Assembly (NCBI RefSeq): GCF_900101295.1
Contig: NZ_FOIL01000005.1
Coordinates: forward strand, 1-64,000
DNA: 64,000 bases
From: [Clostridium] aminophilum
GTDB lineage: Bacteria > Bacillota > Clostridia > Lachnospirales > Lachnospiraceae
Reading direction: 5' to 3'
Made by a program: the position numbers and the translations under genes. Below, piece after piece: positions 42,233-51,244 of the stretch (position 1 is its first letter; the number at the start of each line of letters is the position of its first letter). The notes beneath the pieces were generated by a model, which did not search any database, was not told where the DNA came from, and saw only the letters and a program-made list of their open reading frames with translations.

Positions 42233-43825
42233 ATGAAAAAGTCACTTCTTTCGGGAGTCGCAGTCGCAGCTCTGTCTGCAGCACTCTGTGCATGCGGAGG
42301 CGGCAAGACAGCAGAGACAGGCGCGCAGGAGACGGTAACGTCCGGCGCAGCCGCGGAGTCCATTGGAGAAGGATCTTCTGCAGCAAGTAATTCTCTTTCA
42401 GAAAAACCAGCACCAGGCGGTAAGGTTGTATTCGGTATGACCCAGGACCTGGCTAGTCTTGACCCCCATGTAGATACGGACGCAGGAACTAGAGATGTGG
42501 TATTTAATTTGTACGAGGGGCTTGTCAAGCCATCCTCGACCGGTGAAATGATTCCGGCCGTTGCGAGTGATTATGAGATTTCCGATGACGCGAAGACGTA
42601 CACATTTACGCTGCGCGACGGAATCAAATTCTCCGATGGTACGCCGGTAACGACAGATGATGTAAAATACAGTCTCGAACGATATGCGGAGAATCAGGGC
42701 GATTCGTCCGCATTTTCTAATATTGCGGACATTTCTGCGAAGGACGGCAAGATCGTGCTGACACTGAAAGAGGCCAATGCAGAACTTCTTCCGCTTATGG
42801 ATGTTGCGATCATCCCGCAGAAAAACCAGGATCCGGCAAAGAGCCCCATCGGAACCGGCCCGTTCAAGTTTGAATCCTACACACCGGGTGAGGGAATCCG
42901 CCTGACCAGAAATGAGAATTATTGGCAGGAAGGCCTTCCGTACCTCGATGAGGTGGATTTCAAGTTTGTGCCGGACGTGGAGACCGAGTTTATGGATCTT
43001 CAGGCCGGAACCATCGACATCATGAAGTACATGACCAGCGATCAGATCGAGACGCTGGGAGCAGACAGCAATTATAACATTGTGGAGGGAAGCATGAATC
43101 TGGTACAGGGTCTGTACCTCAGCTCCTCCTATGAGCCGCTTTCCAAGCCGGAAGTCCGTCAGGCGCTCAGCTATGCCATCGACCGCGACGCCATCAACCA
43201 GTTCATGTTCAACGGCAAGAGCAAGGTGATCGGCACACACATGATTCCGGCGATGTCTTCGCTCTACAACAAAGATTGTGACGGCGTTTATACGCACGAT
43301 GTCGAGAAGGCAAAAGAACTTTTAAAGGCAGCAGGATATGAGAACGGATTTGACCTGACCATCACGGTTCCGAACTCTTATCAGCAGCACATTGATACGG
43401 CAACCATCATCAAGGAACAGTTCGCGGAGATCGGCGTCAATGTCACACTGAATCCGGTGGAGTGGTCCGATTGGCTGCAGAACACCTACCGCGGCGGAAA
43501 CTTCCAGGCCACCGTTGTTGGTTTTGACGGAACACTTGCTCCGGAAAGCTGGCTGAAGAAGTACACCACAAATGCTTCCAATAATTTTGTTCATTACTCC
43601 AACAGCGAGTATGACGAGACTTATGCGAAGGCGGCTGCTTCCGTGGATCAGGCGGAGAAGACGGAACTTTACAAGAAGTGCCAGAAGATTCTGACCGACG
43701 ATGCCGCTTCGGTGTATATTCAGGACCCGGCAAATCTGGTTGCAGTGAACAAGAAATTTGCCGGCTACACATTCTATCCGACATCTGCTGAGGATATGAG
43801 TGTGCTTTATCAGGTTTCCAAGTAA
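42233..43825 (+). CDS. Peptide/nickel-type ABC transporter substrate-binding lipoprotein
   Basis: 530 residues: lipoprotein signal with lipobox LCAC (Cys21), a Ser/Gly/Ala-rich linker, then an SBP_bac_5 domain (about 60-530): SLDPHVDTDAGTRDVVFNLYEGLVK, FTLRDGIKFSDGTPVTTDDVKYSLER and EVRQALSYAIDRDAI-like sequence. It captures oligopeptides or related ligands outside the membrane. GAGAGG precedes ATG 42233; the frame open further upstream lacks a ribosome site. First gene of a four-gene operon. Two hairpins follow the stop. Confidence 0.93.
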   Translation: MKKSLLSGVAVAALSAALCACGGGKTAETGAQETVTSGAAAESIGEGSSAASNSLSEKPAPGGKVVFGMTQDLASLDPHVDTDAGTRDVVFNLYEGLVKPSSTGEMIPAVASDYEISDDAKTYTFTLRDGIKFSDGTPVTTDDVKYSLERYAENQGDSSAFSNIADISAKDGKIVLTLKEANAELLPLMDVAIIPQKNQDPAKSPIGTGPFKFESYTPGEGIRLTRNENYWQEGLPYLDEVDFKFVPDVETEFMDLQAGTIDIMKYMTSDQIETLGADSNYNIVEGSMNLVQGLYLSSSYEPLSKPEVRQALSYAIDRDAINQFMFNGKSKVIGTHMIPAMSSLYNKDCDGVYTHDVEKAKELLKAAGYENGFDLTITVPNSYQQHIDTATIIKEQFAEIGVNVTLNPVEWSDWLQNTYRGGNFQATVVGFDGTLAPESWLKKYTTNASNNFVHYSNSEYDETYAKAAASVDQAEKTELYKKCQKILTDDAASVYIQDPANLVAVNKKFAGYTFYPTSAEDMSVLYQVSK

Positions 43826-43842
43826 TCGGAGAATGATAAAGC

Positions 43843-43910
43843 CGGGGCGGATCAGCCCCGCAAAAAGCAGAAAACTGATGTTAGACGCAAAGTCTTTGTG
43901 TGAGACTTTG
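43843..43910 (+). promoter_or_regulatory. Two intercistronic hairpins after the binding-protein gene
   Basis: CGGGGC/GCCCCG (43843-43860) and CAAAGTCT/AGACTTTG (43888-43910). Neither has a real T run. Such stems often protect the upstream message, so that binding protein is made in excess of permease. Confidence 0.55.
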
Positions 43911-43974
43911 TGATGAATAGAAAGTCGAAATGCATCGGGACCTGTCACCCCGACGAATCAGGAGAAACGAGGAC

Positions 43975-44916
43975 ATGAAAAAAATTATCCGTAAAATTAT
44001 CACTCTCATTATCACATTGTTATGTATCTCGTTTCTCACTTTTTCGGCTTTTTCCATCATTCCGGGAGATGCTGCGGCCAATAAGCTGGGCAAGGAAGCG
44101 ACTGCCGAGAGAATCGAGCAGCTCCGGGAAGAGATGGGGCTGAATGATCCGCTCCCGGTCCGCTATGGAAGATGGCTGTCCGGTGCAGTACAGGGGGATT
44201 TCGGCGAGTCGTACCGTTATGACGGAAGAACGGTTCAGTCCTTGATTGCAAGGAGACTTCCGATCACGGTGCTTCTCGCGGGCATCTCGCTCGTCATTAT
44301 CATTATCGTATCCGTACCGCTGGGCATTCTCAGCGCCCGGTTTTCCGGCCGGTTTGTGGACATTTTCAGTTCGCAGCTGACGCAGGTGATCATGGCGGTA
44401 CCGTCTTTCTTTCTGGGAATTCTGATGACGTATGTGTTCGGTCTGGTTCTTCACTGGTATCAGCCCGGAAAATTTGTCTCCCCGGATGAAAATCTGTGGG
44501 CTTCCCTGCAATATCTGTTTTTCCCGGCACTTGCCATCGCGCTTCCGAAGATTGCGATGACCATGCGCTTTCTGCGGAATTCCGTGCTGACGGAGATGCG
44601 CAAGGACTATGTCCGCACGGCCACCAGCAAGGGAATGGATGAAAACCGCATTCTTTATCACCACGTGCTGAAAAATGCGCTGATCCCGGTTGTCACTTTT
44701 GTGGCAATGGTTGTGGCGGAGATTCTGGCCGGATCGCTGGTTGTGGAGCAGGTGTTCTCGGTTCCGGGCATCGGCATTCTGCTGATCAGTTCTATTTCGA
44801 GCCGGGATTATCCGGTTGTTCAGGCCCTTGTTCTCTACATCACCAGTGTCGTCGTAATTCTGAATTTTCTGGTGGATGTAATCTATGAAGCGCTGGATCC
44901 GAGAGTCCGCGTATGA
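43975..44916 (+). CDS. ABC transporter permease, DppB/OppB type
   Basis: 313 residues with six membrane spans. DppB-type features are DPLPVRYGRWLSGAVQGDFGESYRYDGRTV and the EAA-like cytoplasmic loop DYVRTATSKGMDENRILYHHVLKNALIPVVT. It pairs with the next permease to form the channel. AGGAGAAACG precedes ATG 43975. The ligand class (peptide, nickel or glutathione) cannot be told apart. Confidence 0.93.
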   Translation: MKKIIRKIITLIITLLCISFLTFSAFSIIPGDAAANKLGKEATAERIEQLREEMGLNDPLPVRYGRWLSGAVQGDFGESYRYDGRTVQSLIARRLPITVLLAGISLVIIIIVSVPLGILSARFSGRFVDIFSSQLTQVIMAVPSFFLGILMTYVFGLVLHWYQPGKFVSPDENLWASLQYLFFPALAIALPKIAMTMRFLRNSVLTEMRKDYVRTATSKGMDENRILYHHVLKNALIPVVTFVAMVVAEILAGSLVVEQVFSVPGIGILLISSISSRDYPVVQALVLYITSVVVILNFLVDVIYEALDPRVRV

Positions 44917-44987
44917 CGCTGCGGGCGGTCGGCCCGCGCGGAAACTGAGGGCAAGTTTTAACCGAAAACCGGTATTGGGAGAAAAAA

Positions 44988-45782
44988 ATGAAACGCAATT
45001 ATAATCTGATCATCGGACTCGCCATCACGGCCCTTTTTCTGGTGATGGCGGTGGTAGGTCAGTTCTGGACACCCTATAATGTCACATCCATGAATTCTGC
45101 CGCAGCGAAGCTTGCGCCCAGCGCGGCCCATCTGATGGGCACGGATAAATTCGGAAGAGATGTCTTCAGCCGGATTATGAACGGAAGCGGGACGACCTTT
45201 TTCGTCGCCGTCTGTGTTGTCATGATCGGTGTGTTTTTTGGAACCGTCATCGGCGCTCTGACCGGATATTTCGGCGGACTGTTCGATAACATTGTGATGA
45301 GAATCAACGACATCCTGTTATCCTTTCCCAGCATTCTTCTGGCGCTGATCTTTATCAGCCTGTTCGGATCGGGGCGTTACCGTGTGATCCTCGCCCTCGG
45401 CGTCCTGTTTGTGCCGAGTTTTGCCCGGATTGTGCGCAGTGAGGTTATCCGCGCCAAAGAACTGGATTATGTCAAGAGTGCGAAGATCATCGGCGTCTCC
45501 ACGCCGAGGATCATTTTTGCCCATATCCTGCCCAACGGCTGGGTCAGCATGCTGACCACCAGCGCCATCGGTTTCAACAATGCGGTTCTGGCCGAGGCAT
45601 CCATGAGTTATCTCGGTCTCGGCGTTCAGCCGCCGGAGCCGAGCCTTGGACTGATGCTCTCGGAGTCTCAGGCGTCCCTGTTCAATATGCCGTGGTGCGC
45701 GGTTTTTCCGGGACTGACGATTATTATGATTATTCTCGGCTTCAGCCTGATCGCTGAGGGGCTGAGAAAGATGCAGGAGTAA
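44988..45782 (+). CDS. ABC transporter permease, DppC/OppC type
   Basis: 264 residues, six spans. HLMGTDKFGRDVFSRIMNGSGTTFFVA and the coupling loop ELDYVKSAKIIGVSTPRIIFAHILPNGW are the DppC signatures. It follows the DppB-type gene by 71 bp and precedes the ATPase by 3 bp, consistent with one transcript. Confidence 0.93.
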   Translation: MKRNYNLIIGLAITALFLVMAVVGQFWTPYNVTSMNSAAAKLAPSAAHLMGTDKFGRDVFSRIMNGSGTTFFVAVCVVMIGVFFGTVIGALTGYFGGLFDNIVMRINDILLSFPSILLALIFISLFGSGRYRVILALGVLFVPSFARIVRSEVIRAKELDYVKSAKIIGVSTPRIIFAHILPNGWVSMLTTSAIGFNNAVLAEASMSYLGLGVQPPEPSLGLMLSESQASLFNMPWCAVFPGLTIIMIILGFSLIAEGLRKMQE

Positions 45783-45785
45783 GCT

Positions 45786-47555
45786 ATGGATGAGTTATTG
45801 TTGCAGGTGAAGGATCTGACAGTCAGTTTTCCGGGGAGAAAAAAAGACGACCCGCGTGAGACTGCGGTAAACCACCTGAGTTTTGATATTCACAGAGGAG
45901 AGATTGTCGGCGTTGTGGGTGAGTCCGGCTCCGGCAAATCCCTCAGCGCGCTTTCCATCATGGATCTCCTGCCGAAAGATGCGAGAATCGACGGGGGGGA
46001 GATTCTGTTTGAAGGGGAGGATCTCCTGAAAATGCCGCCGGAAACACGCCGGAAACTCAAGGGATTCAAGATGGGCATGGTGTTCCAGGAACCGATGACG
46101 AGTCTCAATCCGGTAATGAAAATTGAAGAACAGGTGGGAGAAAACCTGGTGCTTCACACGAACTGCAGGCCGGATGAGATCCACACCCGGGTGGTGGAGG
46201 CTCTCTGTTCCGTCGGACTGGAGGACGCGGAAGTGATCTGCCGGAAGTATCCCCATGAGCTCTCCGGGGGAATGCGGCAGAGAGTCATGCTGGCGCTGGC
46301 AGCCATCTGTTCTCCGGAACTGATCATCGCCGATGAGCCGACGACTGCTCTGGACGTCGTGGTTCAGGAGCAGATCCTGAATCTTCTGCGCAAATACAAC
46401 CGGGAGAAACATGTGGCGATCCTGTTCATTTCCCATGATCTGAATGTCATCCGCCGCCTCTGTGAGCGGACCATCGTCGTGTATCACGGAAATATTGTGG
46501 AGCAGGGAAACACCGCGGAAGTGATGGAACACCCGCAGCATGAGTACACGAAAACACTGGTGGCGCGGATTCCGGAACGGCATGAGGACGGAGAGAATAC
46601 GGAAAATGTGCTGAGTCTGGAGCATCTGGACGTGTACTATGAGATGGGCGGCAGTTTCTTCCGGCGCAAGAGCCGAAAGCACGTGATTCATGACATGAGT
46701 TTTAACGTCCATGACGGTGAGATCCTCGGCATCGTGGGCGAGAGCGGATGCGGAAAGAGTACACTCTCCAAAGTGATTTTGGGACTTCACAAGGATTACA
46801 CCGGAACCGTCAGGATGCGGGAAGGGCTCCGGCCGCAGATGGTATTTCAGGACCCGTTCGGCTCCCTGAATCCGGCCCGGAAGATCGGCTGGATCATGGA
46901 GGAGCCGCTGAAGGTCCGGGGAATCCGGGATGCGGATGAGCGGAAGCGGATGGTCCGGGAAATGCTGGAGGACTGCGGTCTCGATCCGTCGTTTGCGGAC
47001 CGTTATCCGCGGGAACTCTCCGGCGGACAGCGGCAGCGGATCAGCATCGGCACAGCTCTTCTGATGGACACCGGTTTTATCATTGCCGATGAACCGGTCT
47101 CCGCGCTGGATGTCACGGTTCAGTCGCAGATTATCAAGCTGATCATGGATCTTCACGAGAAGAAGCATACTACGATCATGTTCATTTCCCACGATCTGGA
47201 TCTGGTGCGCCGGATCTGCCGTCGGGTTCTGGTGATCTATCGCGGAGAGATCGTGGAGGCAGGGCGTTCGTCGGAGGTTTATGAGAATCCGGCGCATCCG
47301 TACACAAAAATGCTGCTGGCGGCCACGAGGGATGACGACAGGATGCGTCTGACATCCTCTCTGATGGAGAAGACTCAGGATGCGGATGTCAAGGTTCCGG
47401 AGAATTTCCCCGGCTGTCCGTTCATTCTCCGCTGTGCGAAGCACAGGGAGGATTGTGCGCATCGCAAGCCGGATATCGTCTCTCTCAGCAGCCGCCATTC
47501 CGCACGATGCACCTATGCCGGCGGGAAAAAGGATGGAGAGGACGCTTCACTTTAA
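45786..47555 (+). CDS. Fused dual ATP-binding protein of peptide-type ABC importer
   Basis: 589 residues carrying two complete ATPase domains, the equivalent of DppD and DppF in one chain. Domain 1 (about 1-260): Walker A GESGSGKS near 43, signature LSGGMRQRV, Walker B LIIADEPTTALD. Domain 2 (about 275-530): Walker A GESGCGKST near 318, signature LSGGQRQRI, Walker B FIIADEPVSALD. The C-terminus has the oligopeptide-transporter Cys-rich tail (CPFILRCAKHREDC). Both sites look active. Fusion fixes a 1:1 ratio; similar fusions occur in other importers such as YejF. Confidence 0.95.
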   Translation: MDELLLQVKDLTVSFPGRKKDDPRETAVNHLSFDIHRGEIVGVVGESGSGKSLSALSIMDLLPKDARIDGGEILFEGEDLLKMPPETRRKLKGFKMGMVFQEPMTSLNPVMKIEEQVGENLVLHTNCRPDEIHTRVVEALCSVGLEDAEVICRKYPHELSGGMRQRVMLALAAICSPELIIADEPTTALDVVVQEQILNLLRKYNREKHVAILFISHDLNVIRRLCERTIVVYHGNIVEQGNTAEVMEHPQHEYTKTLVARIPERHEDGENTENVLSLEHLDVYYEMGGSFFRRKSRKHVIHDMSFNVHDGEILGIVGESGCGKSTLSKVILGLHKDYTGTVRMREGLRPQMVFQDPFGSLNPARKIGWIMEEPLKVRGIRDADERKRMVREMLEDCGLDPSFADRYPRELSGGQRQRISIGTALLMDTGFIIADEPVSALDVTVQSQIIKLIMDLHEKKHTTIMFISHDLDLVRRICRRVLVIYRGEIVEAGRSSEVYENPAHPYTKMLLAATRDDDRMRLTSSLMEKTQDADVKVPENFPGCPFILRCAKHREDCAHRKPDIVSLSSRHSARCTYAGGKKDGEDASL

Positions 47556-47582
47556 AACTTTAAAGAAATATCATAAAAGGTA

Positions 47583-47611
47583 TTGACAAATGTTTCCGCT
47601 GAGTTTATGAT
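47583..47611 (+). promoter_or_regulatory. Promoter of the T-box/trpXYZ operon
   Basis: TTGACA (47583-47588), a 17-bp spacer and TATGAT (47606-47611), a near-consensus sigma-A promoter 12 bp before the T-box stem I. Confidence 0.8.
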
Positions 47612-47623
47612 GCACACATAACC

Positions 47624-47888
47624 GATGAGAAAGAGGAGTAAGTTTCACAGGAACTTTTCAGAGAGCGGTGCGTATGGTGTGAGCACGGCAGGGGATGTGA
47701 TTCCGAATGGACTTTCGAGGGCGCTCAGGAAAGCCGAAGGGCTGTATGGAGCGACGGAGACCGCAACCGTTATCTTAGCGGCATGTATGTTGGTACATGA
47801 GATGAGAGGACCGGAAGGTCAATTTGGGTGGTACCGCGGATTTTATCAATTCGTCCCAGACGCAGGATACTGTGTCTGGGGCTTTTTT
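47624..47888 (+). promoter_or_regulatory. Tryptophan T-box riboswitch (specifier UGG)
   Basis: Stem I base is GAAAG (47629-47633) with CTTTC (47712-47716); AGTA follows on the 5' side and GAA-TGG-A on the 3' side, so the specifier is UGG (47708-47710), Trp. The antiterminator core GGGTGGTACCGCGG is at 47826-47839. The terminator pairs CCCAGAC with GTCTGGG (47855-47880), then CTTTTTTT. Uncharged tRNA-Trp should stabilise the antiterminator and switch on the importer downstream. Confidence 0.9.
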
Positions 47889-47890
47889 TA

Positions 47891-47925
47891 TTTCATAGAA
47901 AATTTCTCCGAAATTCCCTATGAAA
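47891..47925. repeat. Palindromic repeat, second copy
   Basis: TTTCATAG-AA-AATTTC, loop TCC, then GAAATTCCCTATGAAA. Over 36 nt it differs from the core of the palindrome at 41932-41978 at two positions. It lies directly behind the T-box terminator, in the trpX leader. Confidence 0.85.
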
Positions 47926-48034
47926 CAAAAACGCTCCGCGAGCAGATTTATCCGATTGATCGGACACGCAGACCGGCGCGCAGCAGAAGATCCTGCAGAC
48001 ACGATTCATTATCATCATCAGGAGGAGAAAAACT

Positions 48035-49162
48035 ATGAAGAGACGTAATCTGACAGCAGCACTTGTAATGGGAACAATGGCAGCAGGAATTCTTGCCGGA
48101 TGCGGCGGCGCTCAGAAGACTGCCGGGACCGGGGCTTCTTCCGCCGCAGCGGAAACCGCGGCTTCTTCCGGGGCGGAGACTGCCGGGGAGACCACACAGG
48201 ACGCTGCCGGAAAGAAAGAATTCAAGGTCGGCATCGTTCAGTTCATGGATCATCCGTCCTTAAATCAGATTGAAGAGAATCTGGAAAAAGAACTGGATAA
48301 GATTGCTCAGGAGAAGGGCGTAACCTTCAACTACAAAGATTATACACACAACGGTCAGGGCGATGCGACGATTCTGAATCAGATCGGTTCCCAGCTCATT
48401 GCGGATGAGGTGGACGTGATCGTTCCGATCGCCACACCGGCGGCGCAGGTGATGCAGTCTGCGGCGGAAGATTCCGCTATCCCGATTGTGTTCAGCGCCG
48501 TTTCCGATCCGGTGGGGGCAAAACTGGTGGCAGATATGAAGAAGCCGGGTGCCAATATCACCGGAACTTCCGATGCGCTGAATACCAACGCGATTATGGA
48601 TCTGATCCTGGCACTCAACCCGGATGCCAAGAAGATCGGCCTCCTCTACTCGAAGAGTGAGGACAGTTCCGCACAGCCGATTGCCGATGCGAAAAAGTAT
48701 CTGGAAGGAAAGGGCATCAGCTGTGTGGAGAAGACCGGAACAACCTCCGATGAGGTTTCCGCAGCGGTGGATGCGCTGATCGCCGAGGGTGTGGATGCGG
48801 TATTCACTCCGACGGACAACACTGTACAGAGCGCGGAACTCGGTTTCTATGAGAAGCTTGCCGAGGCAAAGATTCCGCACTATGCCGGTGCGGATTCCTT
48901 CGCACTCAACGGCGCGTTCTGCGGATACGGCGTGGATTACGCAAATCTCGGCGTTGCAACCGCGGATATGGTGGCGGAGATCCTCGTGGACGGCAGGAAG
49001 CCGGCAGAGACAGCCGTACAGACCTTTGACAACGGCATCGCAACGGTGAACACCGATACCGCCGCAGCCATCGGCATTGATCTGGCACAGGTCAGAACCG
49101 CATTTACCCCGTTCTGCACACAGATTGCCGAGATCAAGACACAGAAGGAATTCAAAAACTAA
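48035..49162 (+). CDS. trpX: Tryptophan-type ABC transporter substrate-binding lipoprotein TrpX
   Basis: 375 residues: lipobox LAGC (Cys23), an Ala/Thr/Glu linker, then an ABC_sub_bind (PF04392) domain of two Rossmann-like lobes: KVGIVQFMDHPSLNQIEENLEKEL, PIATPAAQVMQ, PIVFSAVSDPVGAKLV, YSKSEDSSAQP. TrpX is the proposed tryptophan receptor of trpXYZ systems known from T-box comparative work in Firmicutes. The UGG T-box directly upstream supports tryptophan or a close precursor as ligand. Good AGGAGG before the ATG. Confidence 0.9.
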   Translation: MKRRNLTAALVMGTMAAGILAGCGGAQKTAGTGASSAAAETAASSGAETAGETTQDAAGKKEFKVGIVQFMDHPSLNQIEENLEKELDKIAQEKGVTFNYKDYTHNGQGDATILNQIGSQLIADEVDVIVPIATPAAQVMQSAAEDSAIPIVFSAVSDPVGAKLVADMKKPGANITGTSDALNTNAIMDLILALNPDAKKIGLLYSKSEDSSAQPIADAKKYLEGKGISCVEKTGTTSDEVSAAVDALIAEGVDAVFTPTDNTVQSAELGFYEKLAEAKIPHYAGADSFALNGAFCGYGVDYANLGVATADMVAEILVDGRKPAETAVQTFDNGIATVNTDTAAAIGIDLAQVRTAFTPFCTQIAEIKTQKEFKN

Positions 49163-49194
49163 GAGTCGAAACACCATAAATATGATATGATCAC

Positions 49195-49228
49195 TGTCGG
49201 GAACATTTGTGAAACAATGTTCCCGACA
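49195..49228 (+). promoter_or_regulatory. Strong hairpin between trpX and trpY
   Basis: TGTCGGGAACATT (49195-49207) pairs with AATGTTCCCGACA (49216-49228), 13 bp perfect, loop TGTGAAAC, no T run after it. Likely an mRNA stabiliser that raises trpX over trpYZ. Confidence 0.7.
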
Positions 49229-49308
49229 GGTGTGTTTACGCATCACAGGGATTCGAGGGCGTCAACACACGGAGAGTTGGCAAATATTGGATACAGGGAG
49301 GTCACAAC

Positions 49309-50268
49309 ATGACTGGATTTCTCACTGCGGGGATCGTCACGACGGCATTTGAAGTCGGCCTGATCTACGCACTGGTAGCATTGTCCTTATTCATCAGTTT
49401 CACGATTCTGAATATCTGCGATCTGTCCACCGACGGATGTTACACATTCGGATGCGCGGTGGGGGCGGTGGTCACCATCGCCGGACACCCGATTCTCGCG
49501 ATCTTTGCGGCAATGCTTGCCGGTATTCTATCCGGCGCGGTCACAGCGGTACTTCAGACCAAGTTTGGCGTCCAGTCCATTCTGGCCGGCATCATCGTCA
49601 ACACCGCGCTTTATACCGTGAATCTGGCGGTGATGGGATTCTCCTCCAACTTATCCATTTTCGGAACCGACACGGTCTTTTCTCTGGTGAAGGGGATTTC
49701 CGCGGGTCCTGTCTGGAGACAGTGGAGTTCTCTGATCTTTCTGGCGGTTCTGGTGCTTGGAATCTGCTTTCTGTTAAAGGAGTTCCTGCGGACCAGACTC
49801 GGTCTTTCCCTTCGCGCCACCGGCGACAGCCCGGCGATGGTGCGGGCATCCTCCATCAATCCGGCATTTACCGTCACGGTGGGACTCTGTGTGTCGAATT
49901 CACTGACCGGACTTGCAGGATGTCTGATCGGACAGTACAATAAGACCTGCGACATCAATCTCGGAACGGGCATGGTTACCATCGCGTTGGCGTCCCTGAT
50001 CATCGGAGAGAGCATGACGGGCCGCTGCCGCAGAATGCTGCCGAAGATCCTGGGTGTGGTGCTCGGATCCTGCCTTTACCGCTTTATCATTGCCGTTGCG
50101 CTCCGTCTCAATGTTCCGACGGAGGCGTTCAAACTGGTTTCCGCTGTCATTGTCGCGGCGGCCATCGTAGTGCCGAAGGCAAAAGTGATGCTTCGGAAGA
50201 AAGGCACAAGAAGACGCCTGGCGGCGGGGGACGCAGTGCAGACAGAGGACGGAGGTATCGGGGAATGA
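49309..50268 (+). CDS. trpY: ABC transporter permease TrpY
   Basis: 319 residues with eight to nine hydrophobic spans, of the branched-chain/ribose-type permease fold: SFTILNICDLSTDGCYTFGCAVGAVVTIAG near the start, KFGVQSILAGIIVNTALYTVNL, and the loop GLSLRATGDSPAMVRASSIN that couples to the ATPase. The pattern fits permeases paired with PF04392 binding proteins. The 3' end overlaps trpZ (ATGA). Confidence 0.9.
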   Translation: MTGFLTAGIVTTAFEVGLIYALVALSLFISFTILNICDLSTDGCYTFGCAVGAVVTIAGHPILAIFAAMLAGILSGAVTAVLQTKFGVQSILAGIIVNTALYTVNLAVMGFSSNLSIFGTDTVFSLVKGISAGPVWRQWSSLIFLAVLVLGICFLLKEFLRTRLGLSLRATGDSPAMVRASSINPAFTVTVGLCVSNSLTGLAGCLIGQYNKTCDINLGTGMVTIALASLIIGESMTGRCRRMLPKILGVVLGSCLYRFIIAVALRLNVPTEAFKLVSAVIVAAAIVVPKAKVMLRKKGTRRRLAAGDAVQTEDGGIGE

Positions 50269-51083
50269 GTATGCTTAAGATCACGAACATCAGCAAGACG
50301 TTCAATGCCGGCTCCGTCAATGAGAAGCTTGCGCTGGACCGCCTCAGCCTGACGATGAATCAGGGGGATTTTGCCACCATCGTCGGATCGAACGGTGCCG
50401 GAAAATCGACGCTGTTCAATGCGATCGCCGGTGTGTTTGAGACTGATGACGGTATCATTGAGCTGGACGGACGGGATATCACTTTTGAGAAAGAGCATAA
50501 GCGAAGCCGTTACATCGGCCGCCTTTTTCAGGACCCCATGATGGGAACGGCGCCGCACATGACCATCGAAGAGAACCTTGCGGTCGCGTACCTCCGCGCG
50601 TCGGAGGGGACGCATTTTCTAAGCCGTGTGTCCAAAAAGGAGAGGGAGCGGTTCCGTGAGAAACTTGCGCTTTTGAAGATGGGACTGGAGGACCGGATGG
50701 AGAATCCGGTGGGGCTGTTGTCCGGCGGACAGCGGCAGGCACTGACACTTCTCATGGCGACGCTGGTTACGCCGAAGCTTCTGCTTCTGGATGAGCATAC
50801 GGCAGCGCTGGATCCGGCGACGGCGGAAAAAGTCCTGGATCTCACGAAAACGATTGTAAAAGAAAAGAACATTACCTGCCTGATGGTCACGCACAATATG
50901 AACCAGGCTTTGGAACTCGGCAACCGCACGCTGATGATGAATGCCGGCCGCATTGTCTTCGACGTATCCGGAGAGGAACGAAGGGGCATGACGGTGGACG
51001 ACCTGCTTCAGAAATTTGCGGCCGGGGCAGGAGAGGATTTCAACAATGACCGTATCCTGCTATCCACAAAGCAGAATACCTGA
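50265..51083 (+). CDS. trpZ: ABC transporter ATP-binding protein TrpZ
   Basis: 272 residues. Walker A GSNGAGKST (near 39), Q-loop LFQDPMMG, signature LSGGQRQAL, Walker B LLLLDEHTAALDP and switch His in MVTHNMNQAL. The DEHTAALD variant is typical of this subfamily. It powers TrpXY. ATG 50265 overlaps the trpY stop, so synthesis is coupled. Confidence 0.93.
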   Translation: MSMLKITNISKTFNAGSVNEKLALDRLSLTMNQGDFATIVGSNGAGKSTLFNAIAGVFETDDGIIELDGRDITFEKEHKRSRYIGRLFQDPMMGTAPHMTIEENLAVAYLRASEGTHFLSRVSKKERERFREKLALLKMGLEDRMENPVGLLSGGQRQALTLLMATLVTPKLLLLDEHTAALDPATAEKVLDLTKTIVKEKNITCLMVTHNMNQALELGNRTLMMNAGRIVFDVSGEERRGMTVDDLLQKFAAGAGEDFNNDRILLSTKQNT

Positions 51084-51244
51084 TCTGCAGGCATTGAACC
51101 CGGTCTCATGCCTGCGGAACGCCTTGGGGATGCCGCGGTCCCGGACAAAACGCGCGAAGCGTGAGGGAACCGGACCGGCAGCGGGATATGCGTGTTGAGG
51201 CATGAAGACGGAAAAATAGTTCATGCGCGGGAAATGGAGCAGAC

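Noticed and set aside
47625-48038. 137-codon frame before trpX
   Set aside because: It coincides with the T-box, its terminator and the palindromic repeat.
51102-51170. Third copy of the dispersed repeat before the low-complexity protein gene
   Set aside because: Only CGCGAAGCG and a nearby GGGAACCGG are shared; too short to count as a copy.
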